Origin: Planctomycetota bacterium | Lineage (GTDB): Bacteria; Planctomycetota; DG-23; SLPQ01 | Direction: 5' to 3' | NCBI GenBank assembly: GCA_021160625.1 | Contig: JAGHCE010000095.1 | Span: forward strand, 1-10,193 | Length of the DNA: 10,193 nucleotides | Shown here: positions 1-6,453 of the stretch, in pieces | Numbering within the stretch: position 1 is the stretch's first letter | Layout of the letters: the number at the start of each line of letters is the position of its first letter | Made by a program: the position numbers and the translations under genes | Notes under the pieces: generated by a model | What the model was told of the DNA's origin: nothing | The model's database searches: none | The model's input: the letters and a program-made list of their open reading frames with translations, nothing else

Positions 1-2
1 GC

Positions 3-98
3 ATAAAGGCAGCTCTCCCCAGGAAAGCGGCTCCCAACACCCCCTACATACGCCTCGTGGGTGAGGTACTGGAAAAGTTCTATGCACAGGGCGCCTGA
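3..98 (+). CDS. 3' end of an unidentified upstream gene (partial)
   Basis: An open frame enters from the left edge and ends at a TGA at 96-98, giving about 31 residues that end PYIRLVGEVLEKFYAQGA. The other two forward frames are closed by early stops (TAA at 4-6, TGA at 62-64). The composition (mixed hydrophobic and charged, helix-like) looks like a real protein C-terminus. The stop lies only 19 bases before the next start, with the next gene's Shine-Dalgarno in between, so it is probably the previous gene of the same operon. Too little is present to assign a family. Confidence 0.5.
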   Translation: MKAALPRKAAPNTPYIRLVGEVLEKFYAQGA

Positions 99-117
99 GG
101 TACAAGGAGCGTGAGAT

Positions 118-825
118 ATGGAAAGAGAAGAAAGAAAAATGTCTTTAGTCACAAATGACGCTACAGGGACGCCGGGAGCGAAGACTCCTGCCAACCGAGG
201 TGACAACGCTGATTGTGCCCCGTTAACAGACGACCTCGCGGGGTTTTTGCGTGTGTTTTCCTACCTTGTCGACCGGCAGGCGCGGATCGAGGAGGAGTTG
301 CTGGAGGTGAAGGGGATGCTCGGCTCTTTGAGTAGCCAGATTCAGGCATTAGGCCGCACAGTCTCAACAGTTCTTGGGCGCACCAACAGGACCGCGGCGC
401 TGGTCGAAGAAGGGATCCAGGCCGGCAAGTGCCTTGAAAACGCAAGCAGGGAGCAGGCGCTTCTTGCCGAACGCCACTACCAAGACCATATCATTGACCC
501 TCTCGTCAACTCTCTTGTTGCGTTGGTGCGCCTTGTGGAAGGAACGCACATGGAGACAAGCCCCAATAGCGAGGCTGCCGCCGGCGCGGTCGCCAAGCTC
601 AAGGCCACGCTTCGTGGCGGCCTTGAAGAGCTCTTGTCGGTCTACGGCGTGGAGACTTTTACAAGCGCACAGGGGACCCCCTTTGACAAACTCACGATGC
701 GTGTGGTCCGGGTAGTGCCTACTGATGATCCGGCACTTGACTGGAAAGTCGCCCGGTCGCTCCTCTCTGGCATCCGTCGCCAAAAGCAAATCCTCAACGC
801 CAAGCGTGGTCTTTTTTGCCCCTGA
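118..825 (+). CDS. GrpE-like nucleotide exchange factor, C-terminus replaced by out-of-frame tail
   Basis: Probable GrpE-family cochaperone (235 residues), the nucleotide exchange partner of the Hsp70 encoded just downstream. GrpE proteins release ADP from DnaK in the cytoplasm. What is seen: a polar N-terminus, a long helical segment at about residues 45-125 rich in Glu, Leu and Gln like the GrpE coiled coil, then YGVETF...GTPFDKLTMRVV and SLLSGIRRQKQIL, which match the start and end of the GrpE beta domain (usual pattern GhE.h...G..FDP..H.A, later Gh......hLRPA.V.V). After Ile225-Leu226 the expected RPA.V.V ending is missing and the frame runs NAKRGLFCP to a stop. That tail is the wrong frame of the DnaK-like gene. 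The start ATG has AAGGAG at 104-109, 8 bases upstream; a second ATG at 139 is less well placed. The GrpE call rests on motif pattern and neighbour, so it is likely but not certain. Confidence 0.68.
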   Translation: MEREERKMSLVTNDATGTPGAKTPANRGDNADCAPLTDDLAGFLRVFSYLVDRQARIEEELLEVKGMLGSLSSQIQALGRTVSTVLGRTNRTAALVEEGIQAGKCLENASREQALLAERHYQDHIIDPLVNSLVALVRLVEGTHMETSPNSEAAAGAVAKLKATLRGGLEELLSVYGVETFTSAQGTPFDKLTMRVVRVVPTDDPALDWKVARSLLSGIRRQKQILNAKRGLFCP

Positions 826-2209
826 AGGCGGCGTCATCGTCGGCACGCAGGCCGTAAACGCCGGCTACGCCGACCCCCGGAGGGCGGTGTTTGACTCAAA
901 GCGCGAGATCGGCTCGGGAAAGGTCCTCTACTGCGACGAAAACGGCAGGCAGTACCTTGCCGGTGACATCTACCAGGTGCTCCTTGAGTATGCCAGGGAA
1001 TGTTTTATCAACAAGATGGCCCAGGACCCGGAGGACACGGTTCTAAGTGTTCCCGCCAACTTCACCGACCCCCAGAAAGAGGAGGTCCTGGAGGCGGCCA
1101 AAAACGCCGGGCTTTCTGTCCTCAAGCTCGTCCACGAGCCGACAGCCGCCGCGCTTGGTAACGGTATCGACAGGCGCCAGGCCAGCCGCGTGGTTGTCTA
1201 CGACCTCGGCGGGGGCACGTTTGACGTCTCCGTAGTCGAGGCAACCGGCGCCGACAGCAGGGTGATTGCCACCGCCGGCCAGGCGCGCCTGGGCGGTCGG
1301 GACTTCAATGCGAGAATCCTCGAGGAGTTCCTCAAGAGATTCGAGGCCGAGCACGGCTTCCGGCCGGAGGAAGAAAAGCACACCATCTTCTATATGGATG
1401 CGCACGGCAGGGTAGAGCAGACAAAGATCGCCCTCTCCGCGCGCCCGGAGGCACAGTTGGCCCTTGCCTGTGATGGGCGCCTCTGCAGTATGACCCTCAC
1501 ACGTGACGGGTTCGAGAAGGCCACGGCAGACCTCATCGAGGCCACGATGGACTGCCTTGAAAGGGCCGTCCGCGACAGCGGCCTCAAGATGTCCCAGGTT
1601 GATGAGATACTCCTGGTCGGCGGCGCTTCGCGGATGCCGGTCGTTGCCAAGCGGGTGGAGAAGCGCTTTGGCAAGGTTATCGCCAAGGGCGTGGAACCGC
1701 ATTACGCCGCCGCCTTCGGTAACGTGGTTGCCTGCCGGATGGCGCGCGAGCGTGCGGGGCGGCCCCTTATCTCCGGCAACATCGCCCTTCCTCCGCTTAA
1801 CCACCACTACGAGGACGTAACGGCCCACCCGATAGGCGTGTGTGTCCTGAGCGAGGACCACAAGCTCGTCAACCAGGTCATCCTCGAAAAGGGTATGCCA
1901 ATGCCCTCAGAGCAGCTCAAGACCTTCAAGCTCGTTGATGCGGAGCAGACCACCGCCTTGATCGAGATCCTCCAGGGCCCCGACTCCCTCATCAAGGAAA
2001 AGTGCGCGTTGCTTGGACACTTTGAGCTCTCCGGCCTGCCGTCGCAGAAGAACCTTATGCCCAGGATCGAGATCAAGCTGCACATAGACCAAAGTGGAAT
2101 GCTGACGGCGAACGCCCGGGATACCGTAAGCGGCAAGAGCGCTGAACTCGTGATTGATTACAGCAACCACGGCCCCGAAGGCAGAGAAGCCTCGAAAGAC
2201 GCCGCGTGA
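725..2209 (+). CDS. Hsp70/DnaK-like chaperone, N-terminally truncated (lacks phosphate-1 motif)
   Basis: Hsp70-family ATPase-chaperone. The first 20 or so codons of this open frame (from ATG 725) lie inside the GrpE gene in another frame and have no Shine-Dalgarno. Hsp70 similarity begins at about nucleotide 788 with KSSTPSVVFF, equivalent to the TTPSVVAF segment of DnaK. The preceding GIDLGTTNS phosphate-1 loop, normally about 30 residues earlier, is absent. The rest of the ATPase domain is well kept: SVPANFTD, EPTAAAL (residues 138-144), phosphate-2 YDLGGGTFDVSV (159-170), GGRDFN and adenosine motif LLVGGASRMP (near residue 300). A beta substrate-binding domain follows (about 365-478: AHPIGV, ARDTVSGK), and the protein ends without the alpha-helical lid. 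ATP hydrolysis would not be expected without phosphate-1. A T6 run at 812-817 lies in the GrpE/DnaK overlap, but a slip there would not restore the missing motif. The gene ends in GTGA at 2206-2209. It is either a damaged gene or an assembly join. The family assignment is firm; the translation start is not. Confidence 0.85.
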   Translation: MIRHLTGKSPGRSSLASVAKSKSSTPSVVFFAPEGGVIVGTQAVNAGYADPRRAVFDSKREIGSGKVLYCDENGRQYLAGDIYQVLLEYARECFINKMAQDPEDTVLSVPANFTDPQKEEVLEAAKNAGLSVLKLVHEPTAAALGNGIDRRQASRVVVYDLGGGTFDVSVVEATGADSRVIATAGQARLGGRDFNARILEEFLKRFEAEHGFRPEEEKHTIFYMDAHGRVEQTKIALSARPEAQLALACDGRLCSMTLTRDGFEKATADLIEATMDCLERAVRDSGLKMSQVDEILLVGGASRMPVVAKRVEKRFGKVIAKGVEPHYAAAFGNVVACRMARERAGRPLISGNIALPPLNHHYEDVTAHPIGVCVLSEDHKLVNQVILEKGMPMPSEQLKTFKLVDAEQTTALIEILQGPDSLIKEKCALLGHFELSGLPSQKNLMPRIEIKLHIDQSGMLTANARDTVSGKSAELVIDYSNHGPEGREASKDAA

Positions 2210-2256
2210 GTCTTGCCCCATGGCTTGTACATAGCCCCTGGTGCAAAGGAGGGCAG

Positions 2257-2979
2257 ATGATGGGAACCTACATGGACTTCGCACAATCTCCAGATCACCG
2301 CTACGCGAAGGAACGGTTGGTGGTTCTCCTGGATAGGTCAGGCTCCATGGATGAGGACGACTGGAAGCCTTCTCGTCTCCAGGGGGCAATCGAGGCAGGC
2401 AAAGCGCTCATCGATGCCAAGGCCCGGATACGTGGCGAGGACGAAGTGGCAGTAGTTGCGTTTTCTTCACAGGCCGGTTGTATCCATCCACTGGTGCGTC
2501 TGAAGGGCAGGGTCCCTGACTTGAAGCGCAGCTTGGCGACGCTTAGCACCGACTCCACGACGAACATAACAGCCGGCCTGTCGTTGGTGTGGGAGATTCT
2601 CCTTGGAAAAGGGACCCGAACCAGTGCCCCGGCCACCTTCACAGGCGCCGTCAAGTGGCTCTCGCGTCTTCTCTACGACGACCCGGCCGTCAACATGTCT
2701 GTCCCTTCAAACGTCCTGTGCAGGATCATCCTTCTCACCGATGGCGCACATAATAATGCGGGCAGATCGCCTGTCAGTGTGGCAAGACAGCTAAAAAACG
2801 CTGGCGTCATTATCGACTGCGTGGGCATTGGCGGCGGCCCTGAAGACGTTGACGAAAAGATGCTCAAGAAAATAGCCTCCGTTGGGGCCGACGGGAGGCC
2901 CCGCTACGCCTTCATAGGCGACAACAAGAGACTCATAAGGAAGTTCGAGGAGCTGGCGAACTATATTCGCCCTGCGTAG
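2257..2979 (+). CDS. vWA-domain protein 1 (TerY-like, cytoplasmic)
   Basis: A single von Willebrand factor A domain protein of 240 residues. Such domains bind a metal at the MIDAS site and act as protein-docking scaffolds, in bacteria often with kinases, phosphatases or AAA+ ATPases. The MIDAS is complete in outline: DRSGSM at residues 26-31, a Thr/Ser-rich STTNIT.G loop, and LLTDGAHNN. No signal peptide or membrane segment is seen, so it should be cytoplasmic. The C-terminal half (LKNAGVIIDCVGIG...DVDEKMLKKIASV) closely resembles the second vWA protein at 5270-6094. The frame is open from GTG 2206, which overlaps the Hsp70 stop, but the strong AAGGAGG at 2246-2252 points to ATG 2257 or ATG 2260 as the start; 2260 has slightly better spacing (7 bases). 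The domain call is firm; the partners are inferred from the neighbourhood. Confidence 0.9.
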   Translation: MMGTYMDFAQSPDHRYAKERLVVLLDRSGSMDEDDWKPSRLQGAIEAGKALIDAKARIRGEDEVAVVAFSSQAGCIHPLVRLKGRVPDLKRSLATLSTDSTTNITAGLSLVWEILLGKGTRTSAPATFTGAVKWLSRLLYDDPAVNMSVPSNVLCRIILLTDGAHNNAGRSPVSVARQLKNAGVIIDCVGIGGGPEDVDEKMLKKIASVGADGRPRYAFIGDNKRLIRKFEELANYIRPA

Positions 2980-3033
2980 AGGAGAACGCGAAGCGAGTGC
3001 TGGATAGCGGTAGTCCCGTTCGTGAGGTAGACC

Positions 3034-4089
3034 GTGAGCGCGTCAGATGACAGCTTTTCCTGGATTGAGCTTGCAGGGATCACTCCTCGGGCAGCGATGA
3101 TCCGCAACAGGTTCGTCCGCGCCGAGGATTTGCAGGCCGTCAAGACATGGCGCGAAAGGTTCGACAACCGCGACGTCTACGCCTCTGTCTGCCGCTTTGC
3201 GAAGCCCACAAGGGACGCAGACTTTTTTTGCGACTTCTTTCTCGACATAGATTCCGACAATCTCAACACGGCACGCGAAGAGGCGCTAAGGGCCTTTTAT
3301 CTCCTGGTGGACCATCTTGGCCTTCGTCCAGAGTGGGTGGACCTTTTCTTCAGCGGCGCCAAGGGCTTTCACGTTATCGTGCCCCACGTGGTATTCGGCA
3401 GCCCGAAGGCAAGCGAGATAATGCGGGTCTGGAAGGCATTGGCCGGGCGTCTCGTCAGCGAGGGTCTTGAGCATATTGACCTTGGCGTCTATCAGAAAAG
3501 CCGCGTCCTTCGCTTGCCAAACTCGCTAAACAGCAAAAGCGGCCTTTACAAGGTCCCGCTTGAATACAAAGAACTCAGAGACTTTGGCCTCGACTATGTC
3601 CTGGAGCTCGCCCGAGAACCTCGGGACGAAGACAGTCTCGCAATGCCCGAAGAGGGCTTGAAAGCTGCAGCGTGGTTTAGAGAGGCACTCACGTGGTGGA
3701 GGACAAAACGTGCCGGCAAGACTCCCAGATCCAACTCGACTACCAAGTTCTCTCAAGGGTGGCGTGTGCCGCCCTGCATCCGCAACATCGAGCAGGCGAC
3801 GCTGCCCGACGGCATAAGGCACACGGCTTATCTCGCCTTAGCGCGGTTCTACGCATGGATCGGCATGCACGCGCTTGAGGCCGAGGAGCGCATTGGCCTG
3901 ATTGATGAGAAACACTCCGTCCGCGATTCCGCCTGCATTGCAAGAATCGTCGAGTTCGGCGGGAAACACCCCGGTTTTCCAGGTTGCGACAATCCGGTTC
4001 TCAAAAAATACTGCGACAGGAAGCGCTGCTTCCTGCCACGAATTCGGCGGAACAAGACTCAGGGGCAGCTTACCGCGGGCGTCGAATGA
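3034..4089 (+). CDS. Archaeo-eukaryotic-type primase (AEP) fused to PriL-like Cys domain
   Basis: Probable DNA primase or primase-polymerase of the archaeo-eukaryotic superfamily (351 residues). Visible AEP signatures: metal-binding FLDIDSD with Asp71 and Asp73, the SGAKGFH motif ending in His113, a third acidic position in HIDLGVY (Asp149), and the nucleotide-binding RVLRLPNS...KSGLYKVPL (157-176). After a linker, residues 245-335 hold PPCI (Cys248), a helical GIRHTAYLALARF segment and GC.........YC....C (Cys318, Cys327, Cys332). Four spaced cysteines in this setting resemble the iron-sulfur PriL C-terminal domain, so the small-subunit catalytic core and large-subunit domain appear fused. 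The start is GTG with GAGGT at 3024-3028, 5 bases upstream. It sits between a vWA gene and the kinase-like gene, 54 bases after the former and 24 before the latter. It may prime replication or repair for the island, or act in a conflict system. The AEP call is strong; the PriL-like call is moderate. Confidence 0.85.
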   Translation: MSASDDSFSWIELAGITPRAAMIRNRFVRAEDLQAVKTWRERFDNRDVYASVCRFAKPTRDADFFCDFFLDIDSDNLNTAREEALRAFYLLVDHLGLRPEWVDLFFSGAKGFHVIVPHVVFGSPKASEIMRVWKALAGRLVSEGLEHIDLGVYQKSRVLRLPNSLNSKSGLYKVPLEYKELRDFGLDYVLELAREPRDEDSLAMPEEGLKAAAWFREALTWWRTKRAGKTPRSNSTTKFSQGWRVPPCIRNIEQATLPDGIRHTAYLALARFYAWIGMHALEAEERIGLIDEKHSVRDSACIARIVEFGGKHPGFPGCDNPVLKKYCDRKRCFLPRIRRNKTQGQLTAGVE

Positions 4090-4113
4090 GCCGGCCAGAG
4101 CGAAGGTTTCCCG

Positions 4114-5253
4114 ATGAAGAGACCAAAGCAGACAGACAGGATCGCACCCAGGGAACGTGCCGCCAGGAGAAGGGCAGGGCGGGTTTCCACTGGCGGCGTT
4201 GAATACCCGATTGGTAAAAGGGACGCAGCCGAGATCCTCGGCATCTCTACGGACACCCTCGACCAATGGACTGTGAAATACGGCATACCGCACTACAAGT
4301 ACGACGTGGCAGGCAACCGGGGTAATCGCGGCAAGGTTGTTTATCTGGCATCGGACATACTGTGCTTCAGGGAGAAATATCGCGTTGTGGGCCGCGACAT
4401 AGTATGTCAGATCGCCACGGGGCTCTCTGACATGCACGAGGCCGGTCGTGTGCATAGGGACCTCAAACCCGCCAACGTGCTCTTCGACGGGAAGAAACGG
4501 GTGAAAATAATCGACCTGGGCCTAGTGCGCTGCCGAGGCGAGGAAACCATCGCCGACGACGGTATGGCCCGCGGGACGCTGCATTATATGTCGGCCGAAC
4601 ACCTGGCCAACCCGGCAGCCGTCGACCAGAGAAGCGATCTCTACAGCCTCGGGGTGATCTTCTACCGGATGGCAACGGGTACGCTGCCGTTTGACGGCGC
4701 GATGGCCGTCGACGTACAAAAAAAGATCCTCCACGAAGAGCCCATTCGCCCCCGAGTGCTTTCCCCCGGCACGAGCACCGAACACGAGGAGGTCATCCTG
4801 CGGCTCTTGGCCAAGGATCCCTCCAGACGTTTTCAGTCCGCACGACTGCTGCTTTTGCATCTGAATGCGCAGGGCCCATCTGACATCTGTCCCACCTGCA
4901 ACGCGCCGATGGAAAGGGGAGCTTCGTACTGCCCCGCCTGTGGGGTCGATGTGAGGTGTGCCGGCTCCGCACCGGCGTTGTTGTGCGTGGACGCCGCTGC
5001 GGGGCCACGTTGGCTTGTCATCCCTCCGGAGGGCAGGGAGCTGGGGCGTGAGGCGCTTGATCCCGGTAACCCAGCCGTCTCCATCCGGCATGCTCGGATC
5101 TTCCGCAAACAGCGCTCGTGGTATCTTGAGGATCTGGGCTCGACCAACGGGAGCTGGGTCGACGGTCGGCGCCTTCAAAGCAGCCAACCTCTTGCCTCAC
5201 GCAGCTTCTTGCAGTTTGCGAACGTCACATGTGTCTTTTGGAAGAAGGCGTAA
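4114..5253 (+). CDS. HTH - kinase C-lobe (no N-lobe) - zinc ribbon - FHA fusion protein
   Basis: A multidomain signalling protein of 379 residues. A basic N-terminus (1-25) is followed by an excisionase/MerR-like winged HTH at about 30-90 (IGKRDAAEILGISTDTLDQW, then IPHYKYD and YLASDILCFRE). From residue 96 it becomes a Ser/Thr kinase C-lobe: IVCQIATGLSDMH (helix E), catalytic HRDLKPANVLF with Asp116 and Asn121, DLG in place of DFG (134-136), GTLHYMSAE, SDLYSLGVIFYRMATG, and the RFQSA end motif. There is no Gly-rich loop, no VAxK lysine and no alphaC glutamate, so ordinary ATP-dependent kinase activity is not expected. Residues 259-276 are a CxxC...CxxC zinc ribbon. An FHA phosphothreonine-binding domain fills about 289-379, with GR (311-312), S..H (323-326) and NG (345-346). 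The start ATG has GAAGG at 4102-4106. The HTH-to-kinase join at about 4380-4400 is abrupt and in frame; it may be a deletion fusion, an assembly join or a real pseudokinase architecture. Confidence 0.87.
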   Translation: MKRPKQTDRIAPRERAARRRAGRVSTGGVEYPIGKRDAAEILGISTDTLDQWTVKYGIPHYKYDVAGNRGNRGKVVYLASDILCFREKYRVVGRDIVCQIATGLSDMHEAGRVHRDLKPANVLFDGKKRVKIIDLGLVRCRGEETIADDGMARGTLHYMSAEHLANPAAVDQRSDLYSLGVIFYRMATGTLPFDGAMAVDVQKKILHEEPIRPRVLSPGTSTEHEEVILRLLAKDPSRRFQSARLLLLHLNAQGPSDICPTCNAPMERGASYCPACGVDVRCAGSAPALLCVDAAAGPRWLVIPPEGRELGREALDPGNPAVSIRHARIFRKQRSWYLEDLGSTNGSWVDGRRLQSSQPLASRSFLQFANVTCVFWKKA

Positions 5254-5269
5254 GAAAGGAGAAAGTGCC

Positions 5270-6094
5270 ATGACAGCCAAATGCGGCAAGTGCGGCTCAG
5301 CTGCCTCACCTGCGTACAACTTCTGCACGAAATGCGGTGCGCCCTTGAGGCTCGCCACGCCGTGCGTCGGCAAGACGGTTCCGATGGCCGTCCGAACTCA
5401 AGCGATTCCGGCATCCCCCTGGCCCGCACCGGCCTTTCCCGAGGCCTTGACAGCCGTGCAGGGCGCTGAACTCGCCCAGGGGGGCTACGTGACCACAGGT
5501 GTGGCGGGGCCCGAGGCGGAAGTGATCGTGGCCGACAGGTCCGGCAGCATGGGCGAGGAAGGATTGCGGACAAGCAAGATGGACGACCTTAAGGTAGCCA
5601 TTCGTACTCACGTACTCCAGAAAATGCACATCGATCGGCAGGACCGGGTGGCCCTCGTCTCATTCGCCCATAAGGCCCGGGTGGATTGCGCTTGGGCGAT
5701 CCTCGAAGACCCCTCGAAACTCCTGGCGGCTATTGACGCGCTCAACTCAAACGGCGGCACGTGCTTTAAGAGCGGCCTTCGAAAAGCGGAAGGGCTCTTC
5801 GCAACACTGCCGCTGACTTCCGGGACCCCGGCCCTCAAGAAGATCATATTCTTCACCGACGGCCAGAACAATGAAGGGGATCCGGTTCCGGCTGCGGAAA
5901 GGCTCAAGAACACCGGGGTGATTATCCAGGCAGTCGGGTTCGGGCGCAGCGAGAAGGACGTGGACGAAGGGACGTTGCGACGCCTCGTCTCGGTAATCGA
6001 TCAGAAGGAGCAGTATTGGTTCTGCAGAGACGCGCAGGAACTGACCAGGACTTTCAAGGCGCTTTCCAGCAAGACTCGCGTCTTCCGCCCATAA
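5270..6094 (+). CDS. Zinc-ribbon vWA-domain protein 2 (TerY-like)
   Basis: A 274-residue protein with an N-terminal zinc ribbon (Cys5, Cys8, Cys19, Cys22), a Pro/Ala-rich linker (about 30-80) and a vWA domain. The MIDAS elements are DRSGSM (89-94), a GGTCFKSG loop carrying the threonine, and FFTDGQNN. The last third, LKNTGVIIQAVGFG...DVDEGTLRRLVSV, is clearly related to the vWA protein at 2257-2979, so the two are probably ancient duplicates. The start ATG 5270 has AAGGAG at 5256-5261, 8 bases upstream, and lies 16 bases after the stop of the kinase-like gene, as in an operon. The frame is open further upstream to 4958, but that stretch is inside the kinase gene and is not coding here. The likely role is a metal-dependent docking scaffold working with the kinase/FHA protein, as TerY-type vWA proteins pair with kinases. 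The partner assignment is inference. Confidence 0.9.
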   Translation: MTAKCGKCGSAASPAYNFCTKCGAPLRLATPCVGKTVPMAVRTQAIPASPWPAPAFPEALTAVQGAELAQGGYVTTGVAGPEAEVIVADRSGSMGEEGLRTSKMDDLKVAIRTHVLQKMHIDRQDRVALVSFAHKARVDCAWAILEDPSKLLAAIDALNSNGGTCFKSGLRKAEGLFATLPLTSGTPALKKIIFFTDGQNNEGDPVPAAERLKNTGVIIQAVGFGRSEKDVDEGTLRRLVSVIDQKEQYWFCRDAQELTRTFKALSSKTRVFRP

Positions 6095-6216
6095 TCCTTA
6101 TGGCTATAGGGACTTTGGTCAGTCGGGAAATGCGCGTGGACTGGCCTGCGGAAAGGGGCGATGGCAGTTCCTTCGTATGGAGATAGACGTGCCGGCCCAC
6201 TTGGTTCGAGCAGAAG
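6095..6216. other. Short intergenic stretch before the small HTH gene
   Basis: These 122 bases separate the last vWA gene from the small HTH gene. I see no strong hairpin with a T tract and no good sigma70 promoter pair, so the HTH gene may be read through from the operon. No convincing small gene is seen in either direction. Confidence 0.3.
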
Positions 6217-6453
6217 ATGTCGAATGAAAAAGCCAGGAATGTTGTGACGCCATGGATGACGATTTCTGAGGTCGCCGAGTACCTCTCTGTCAGCTCGGGC
6301 ACGGTGCGCAATTGGGTCAGCCAGAAGTATATTCCGCACGCCAGACGCGGGCGCGTCGTGCGATTCCACAGGCGCCGGATTGATCGCTGGCTCTCAGCCG
6401 GCGCCTGTAGGGGCAGGCTCACCGCTGCCAACCTTATCGACGGCCGGGATTAG
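6217..6453 (+). CDS. Small excisionase-like HTH DNA-binding protein
   Basis: A 78-residue protein with an HTH_17/excisionase-type fold: MTISEVAEYLSVSSGTVRNW is the helix-turn-helix, followed by the wing IPHARRGRVVRFHRRRIDRWL, typical of AlpA/Xis-like and MerR-like small DNA binders. Next to a tyrosine integrase, a recombination directionality factor (excisionase) is the natural guess; a repressor or activator of the island is also possible. The start ATG has only a weak upstream CAGAAG. A later in-frame ATG at 6256 would leave just the HTH and is an alternative start. Its stop overlaps the integrase stop by four bases (TTAG at 6450-6453) on the opposite strand, so transcription through this gene runs antisense into the integrase mRNA. 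The fold is well supported; the function is inferred from position. Confidence 0.75.
   Translation: MSNEKARNVVTPWMTISEVAEYLSVSSGTVRNWVSQKYIPHARRGRVVRFHRRRIDRWLSAGACRGRLTAANLIDGRD

Noticed and set aside
810..826. Programmed frameshift at T6 making a GrpE-Hsp70 fusion
   Set aside because: A shift here would discard the conserved TPSVVFF and still lack the phosphate-1 loop, so it would not give a working protein; a deletion explains the data better.
1043..1861. Minus-strand open frame of 272 codons
   Set aside because: It mirrors the Hsp70 coding sequence, which has strong family motifs; this frame has none.
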